Shown: positions 61,961 through 64,000 of the stretch, piece by piece
Layout of the letters: every line of letters starts with the position of its first letter
How positions within the stretch are numbered: position 1 is the first letter of the stretch
Source: Paramecium tetraurelia
Lineage: Eukaryota > Ciliophora > Oligohymenophorea > Peniculida > Parameciidae
Assembly: GCF_000165425.1 (NCBI RefSeq)
Contig: NW_001799638.1
Location: 62,001-126,000, forward strand
Direction: 5' to 3'
Length of the DNA stretch: 64,000 bases
Notes under the pieces: generated by a model
Database searches by the model: none
Told to the model about the DNA's origin: nothing
What the model saw: only the letters and a program-made list of their open reading frames with translations
Translations under genes and position numbers: made by a program

Positions 61961-62511
61961 ATGTAATAACAAGCAGAAGTTTTATAAATAAGTATGGTAT
62001 AGGAGGAAATCACAATTATAGAATTCCAAACTCTTGATGGTCCTGATTATTAAATCAGAGTAATAGAATATATTAATTAGATTAATGAAAACACAAAAAG
62101 GAAATTCGGCTAAGTGAAACTCTTAAATAATGAAGAGCGTTTTGTGAAAATCGATGATGAGGCTTAGAAATTTAAAACAACAGTTTATAAAAACCTTTAA
62201 AAGTTCATAGATGCTCATAGTTCAGATGATGATAATTAAAATCACGAAAAATTACCCTAACTTTCAAATAAATTATAAGGTAATATTGTTAATGTAAGTT
62301 AGATATAATTGAAGAAAGAGATTATCTAATATTTAAATCACTTAAAAGAAAAGACCTATTTGACTTAGCATGTTTGGCTGAATTTTTAGTATATAAAATT
62401 CTAGCTGATTTAGTGATGAAAATAATACTCTTTCATTTAGCTGGTACATTTATATATTTATCAAAAGGGAAAAATAAAGTAGAGATAGATGAATGGTTAA
62501 ATAAAGAGTGA
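61961..62511 (+). CDS. Second SKP1-like protein
   Basis: About 175 residues. It starts MQQQAEVLQISMVQEEITII; EFQTLDGPDYQIRVIEY is the BTB/POZ start and FVKIDDEAQKFKTTVYKNLQ the middle. A 23-nt intron (GTAATA...GTTAG, near 62279-62301) joins QDIIEERDYLIFKSLKRKDL. LFDLACLAEFLVYKILADLV corresponds to SKP1's LAANYLDIKGLLDV, and GKNKVEIDEWLNKE to the C-terminal GKTPEEIRKTFNI helix. The alignment therefore covers the whole SKP1 fold, though it is very divergent from the copy at 50629. Expected role: adaptor in an SCF-type ubiquitin ligase or a related BTB complex. It follows the giant coiled-coil gene by 95 bases. Confidence 0.7.
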
Positions 62512-62680
62512 ATATATAAATATATATAAATTTAAAATCATAAAAAGTAAGTCACTGCAAATCAGAGGCAATATAATTTTAAAATATATCACTGCCTAAT
62601 CGAATCTAACAAACTTTAATAGAGTTTTATATAAATTAAGAAATGAATAAATTGTTCATTAATTTCAAAACTTTAAAGCT

Positions 62681-62902
62681 TCATGGATCTATAAGAATTG
62701 AAATTATGACCCCAACAACATACAAGATTATTAAGATGATGGAAACAATTCTTATAATAAAAGTGCTTTTATCTGTTTGAAATTCTTTTTTGTCTAATTT
62801 AATGCAATTATGATATACTATCTTCATATTATAAAAGCTCATTTTCATCATTTTCATATTGATTGTTAATTTTGATACTTCTTTAACTTTCCTTGTTATC
62901 AT
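62681..62902 (-). CDS. Small single-span membrane protein, unknown
   Basis: 73 residues, ATG to TGA without Gln-encoding stops. It starts MITRKVKEVSKLTINMKMMK; the C-terminal third is a strong hydrophobic helix (IIRIVSIILIILYVVGVIIS) ending ILIDP. Basic N-terminus and hydrophobic C-terminus would suit a tail-anchored protein. No family recognised; could be the last exon of a longer gene. Confidence 0.45.
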   Translation of the reverse strand: MITRKVKEVSKLTINMKMMKMSFYNMKIVYHNCIKLDKKEFQTDKSTFIIRIVSIILIILYVVGVIISILIDP

Positions 62903-62992
62903 TCATAATATAAATTAGCTATAAATATAATTAGTTATTTTAATTGATAATTGAATATAAATCAATCCAGACACATCCAAACTATTACACCT

Positions 62993-63199
62993 ATGCAAAG
63001 AGCTGTGGTTAAAGTTATTAAGAAAAACACTAGAAAGTTGCTAGGTCTGTATCCAGAACTTTATGTTTAGTCAATTACTATTAATCTTCCTGCTCCATCA
63101 GGGTATTATTGTTATAAATACATTTAATTGGTCACATCTTATGATAGGTATTACTATTATTATTATTATTATTATTATTAATATTATTATTAATATTGA
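62993..63199 (+). CDS. Doubtful small ORF ending in poly-Tyr
   Basis: About 68 codons from MQRAVVKVIKKNTRKLLGLY, through PELYVQSITINLPAPSG, into a run of Tyr codons formed by a TAT microsatellite, then TGA. The first 40 residues look coding. The remainder may be an intron or 3' flank (a GTATTA site directly follows SG), so the real end is unclear. Confidence 0.3.
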
Positions 63200-63235
63200 T
63201 ATTGTTATTATTAGTAATTCTATTAATTATTATTT
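63147..63235 (+). repeat. (TAT/TTA)n microsatellite
   Basis: An uninterrupted run of TAT units from about 63150 to 63180 followed by imperfect TTA/TAT units to about 63235. A typical slippage-prone trinucleotide tract in very AT-rich DNA. Confidence 0.9.
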
Positions 63236-64000
63236 TGCATAGTTATAGGGTACTAATCTTACATTTACACATACATATAATTGTCTTATTAATTTTAATT
63301 CATAATAAATTAATTATATTAATAAAATTATGATTTAATAATTTTAGAATTTTAATCTTATATTGATTTTATTAATACAAAAATTATTATATATTGTCTA
63401 ATCCGTATTTACAATTTATTTATTGGTGCCTATAATTTTAAATTTCTCCAATTATTTAAGGTCATCTGATATATTTTATGTATGAGAATATACAAGAAAG
63501 TCTATTAGTTTAAGTTTTGAAATAAATTTTGTACATGATAAAGATTTAATCTATAACGCTCTTTAAGTTTTACTATATATAGATTAACACTTGCAAAATA
63601 TATAAATTTTTCTTGATTTATGTTAAAATTTTGTTATGATTTAGTTTCTAAACTTGAGAGGAGGTATTTAATTAAGGTTTTTTTCGATTGCTAAATTGGT
63701 TAATCACTGAATTCAGATAACGTCGAAATTAGAAATTGTGAAATGAGATTCAGTATTATTTTTTAGACTTCCATTTCAATTCAAAATTTAAGAATAATCT
63801 AAAAAGATAATATAAAGCTAAGAGTTAATCTTCATTTGAAACCCAAAACTATTTTCAAAAATATCAACAAATTTCTGCATGAATTTGTATTTATTTTGAT
63901 CATGATGGAGTTTATTCATAGAATAAAAATTAGTTTACTATTAAATCCAAGTCATCCTCATATAAGGTTATATTCTTTTCATGTCAAATCCTTGGTAATG
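63236..64000. other. AT-rich terminal stretch, no gene seen
   Basis: No supportable coding frame, RNA gene or repeat. There is no ciliate telomeric repeat, so the window does not reach a chromosome end here. Confidence 0.5.

Noticed and set aside
1..64000. Programmed +1 frameshifting as in Euplotes
   Set aside because: The unexplained frame breaks have no shared slippery motif (no common AAA-TAA/TAG type site), so there is no positive evidence for it.
1..64000. Internal eliminated sequences (micronuclear DNA)
   Set aside because: Genes are continuous apart from tiny GT-AG introns; I saw no TA-bounded insertions interrupting exons, so macronuclear DNA is the simpler reading.
1..64000. CRISPR arrays, bacterial operons, transposons, tRNA or rRNA genes
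   Set aside because: No spaced direct repeats, no transposase-like proteins, and no tRNA- or rRNA-like sequence was recognised; a dedicated tRNA scan would be needed to exclude small RNA genes.

Overview
The window reads as macronuclear DNA of a ciliate, most probably a Paramecium. It is very AT-rich. Long conserved proteins can only be read if TAA and TAG are glutamine and TGA is the only stop. The genes are cut by tiny introns of roughly 19-31 nt, mostly starting GTA and ending TAG (sometimes AAG, CAG or GAG). Under the standard code almost every gene breaks into short pieces, so the coordinates below come from reading with the ciliate code and splicing by eye. Gene ends are the ATG and TGA I chose. 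Exon boundaries inside long genes were only partly checked.

Layout: 60-4814 (minus) two small uncertain genes and a large secreted/membrane protein with a cysteine-rich region. 5128-17469 (minus) a full-length axonemal dynein heavy chain. 17514-19003 (plus) NOP58. 19017-24465 (minus) coiled-coil proteins and an FCP1/SCP-type phosphatase. 24951-26251 (plus) an EF-hand protein; 26275-28122 (minus) a charged coiled coil. 28364-28934 (plus) a complex I LYR subunit. 29035-31530 a divergent pair, one possibly ESCRT-I-like. 31785-34307 (plus) a SHIPPO-repeat protein and an enolase-4-like pseudo-enzyme. 34349-35128 (minus) a TFIIB-like cyclin-fold protein without a zinc ribbon. 35619-43807 (plus) a casein-kinase-1-like kinase, ribosomal protein eL13 and several unknowns. 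43859-46149 (minus) the complex I 75-kDa subunit. 46257-48706 (plus) NAC-alpha and a second CK1-like kinase. 48735-51138 (minus) an MPP-beta/bc1 core protein and a SKP1-like protein. 51945-53933 (minus) a voltage-gated K+ channel. 54785-62511 (plus) a small protein, a roughly 2,180-residue coiled-coil giant and a second SKP1-like protein. The rest is AT-rich with two doubtful small ORFs.

The themes are cilia (dynein, SHIPPO protein, ENO4-like protein, probably some coiled coils), mitochondrial respiration (three genes), ribosome biogenesis and translation (NOP58, eL13, NAC-alpha) and signalling (two CK1-like kinases, phosphatase, EF-hand, K+ channel). There are no operons. Neighbours are simply packed very tightly, with convergent stop codons as little as 13 bases apart.

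I saw no dedicated novel multi-gene system. The points most worth a second look are single-base frame breaks inside conserved parts of the dynein and one CK1 gene, three proteins whose family-defining metal site is missing (ENO4-like, MPP/core-1-like, TFIIB-like), a histidine-rich NAC-alpha tail, and the very compact shared intergenic regions.
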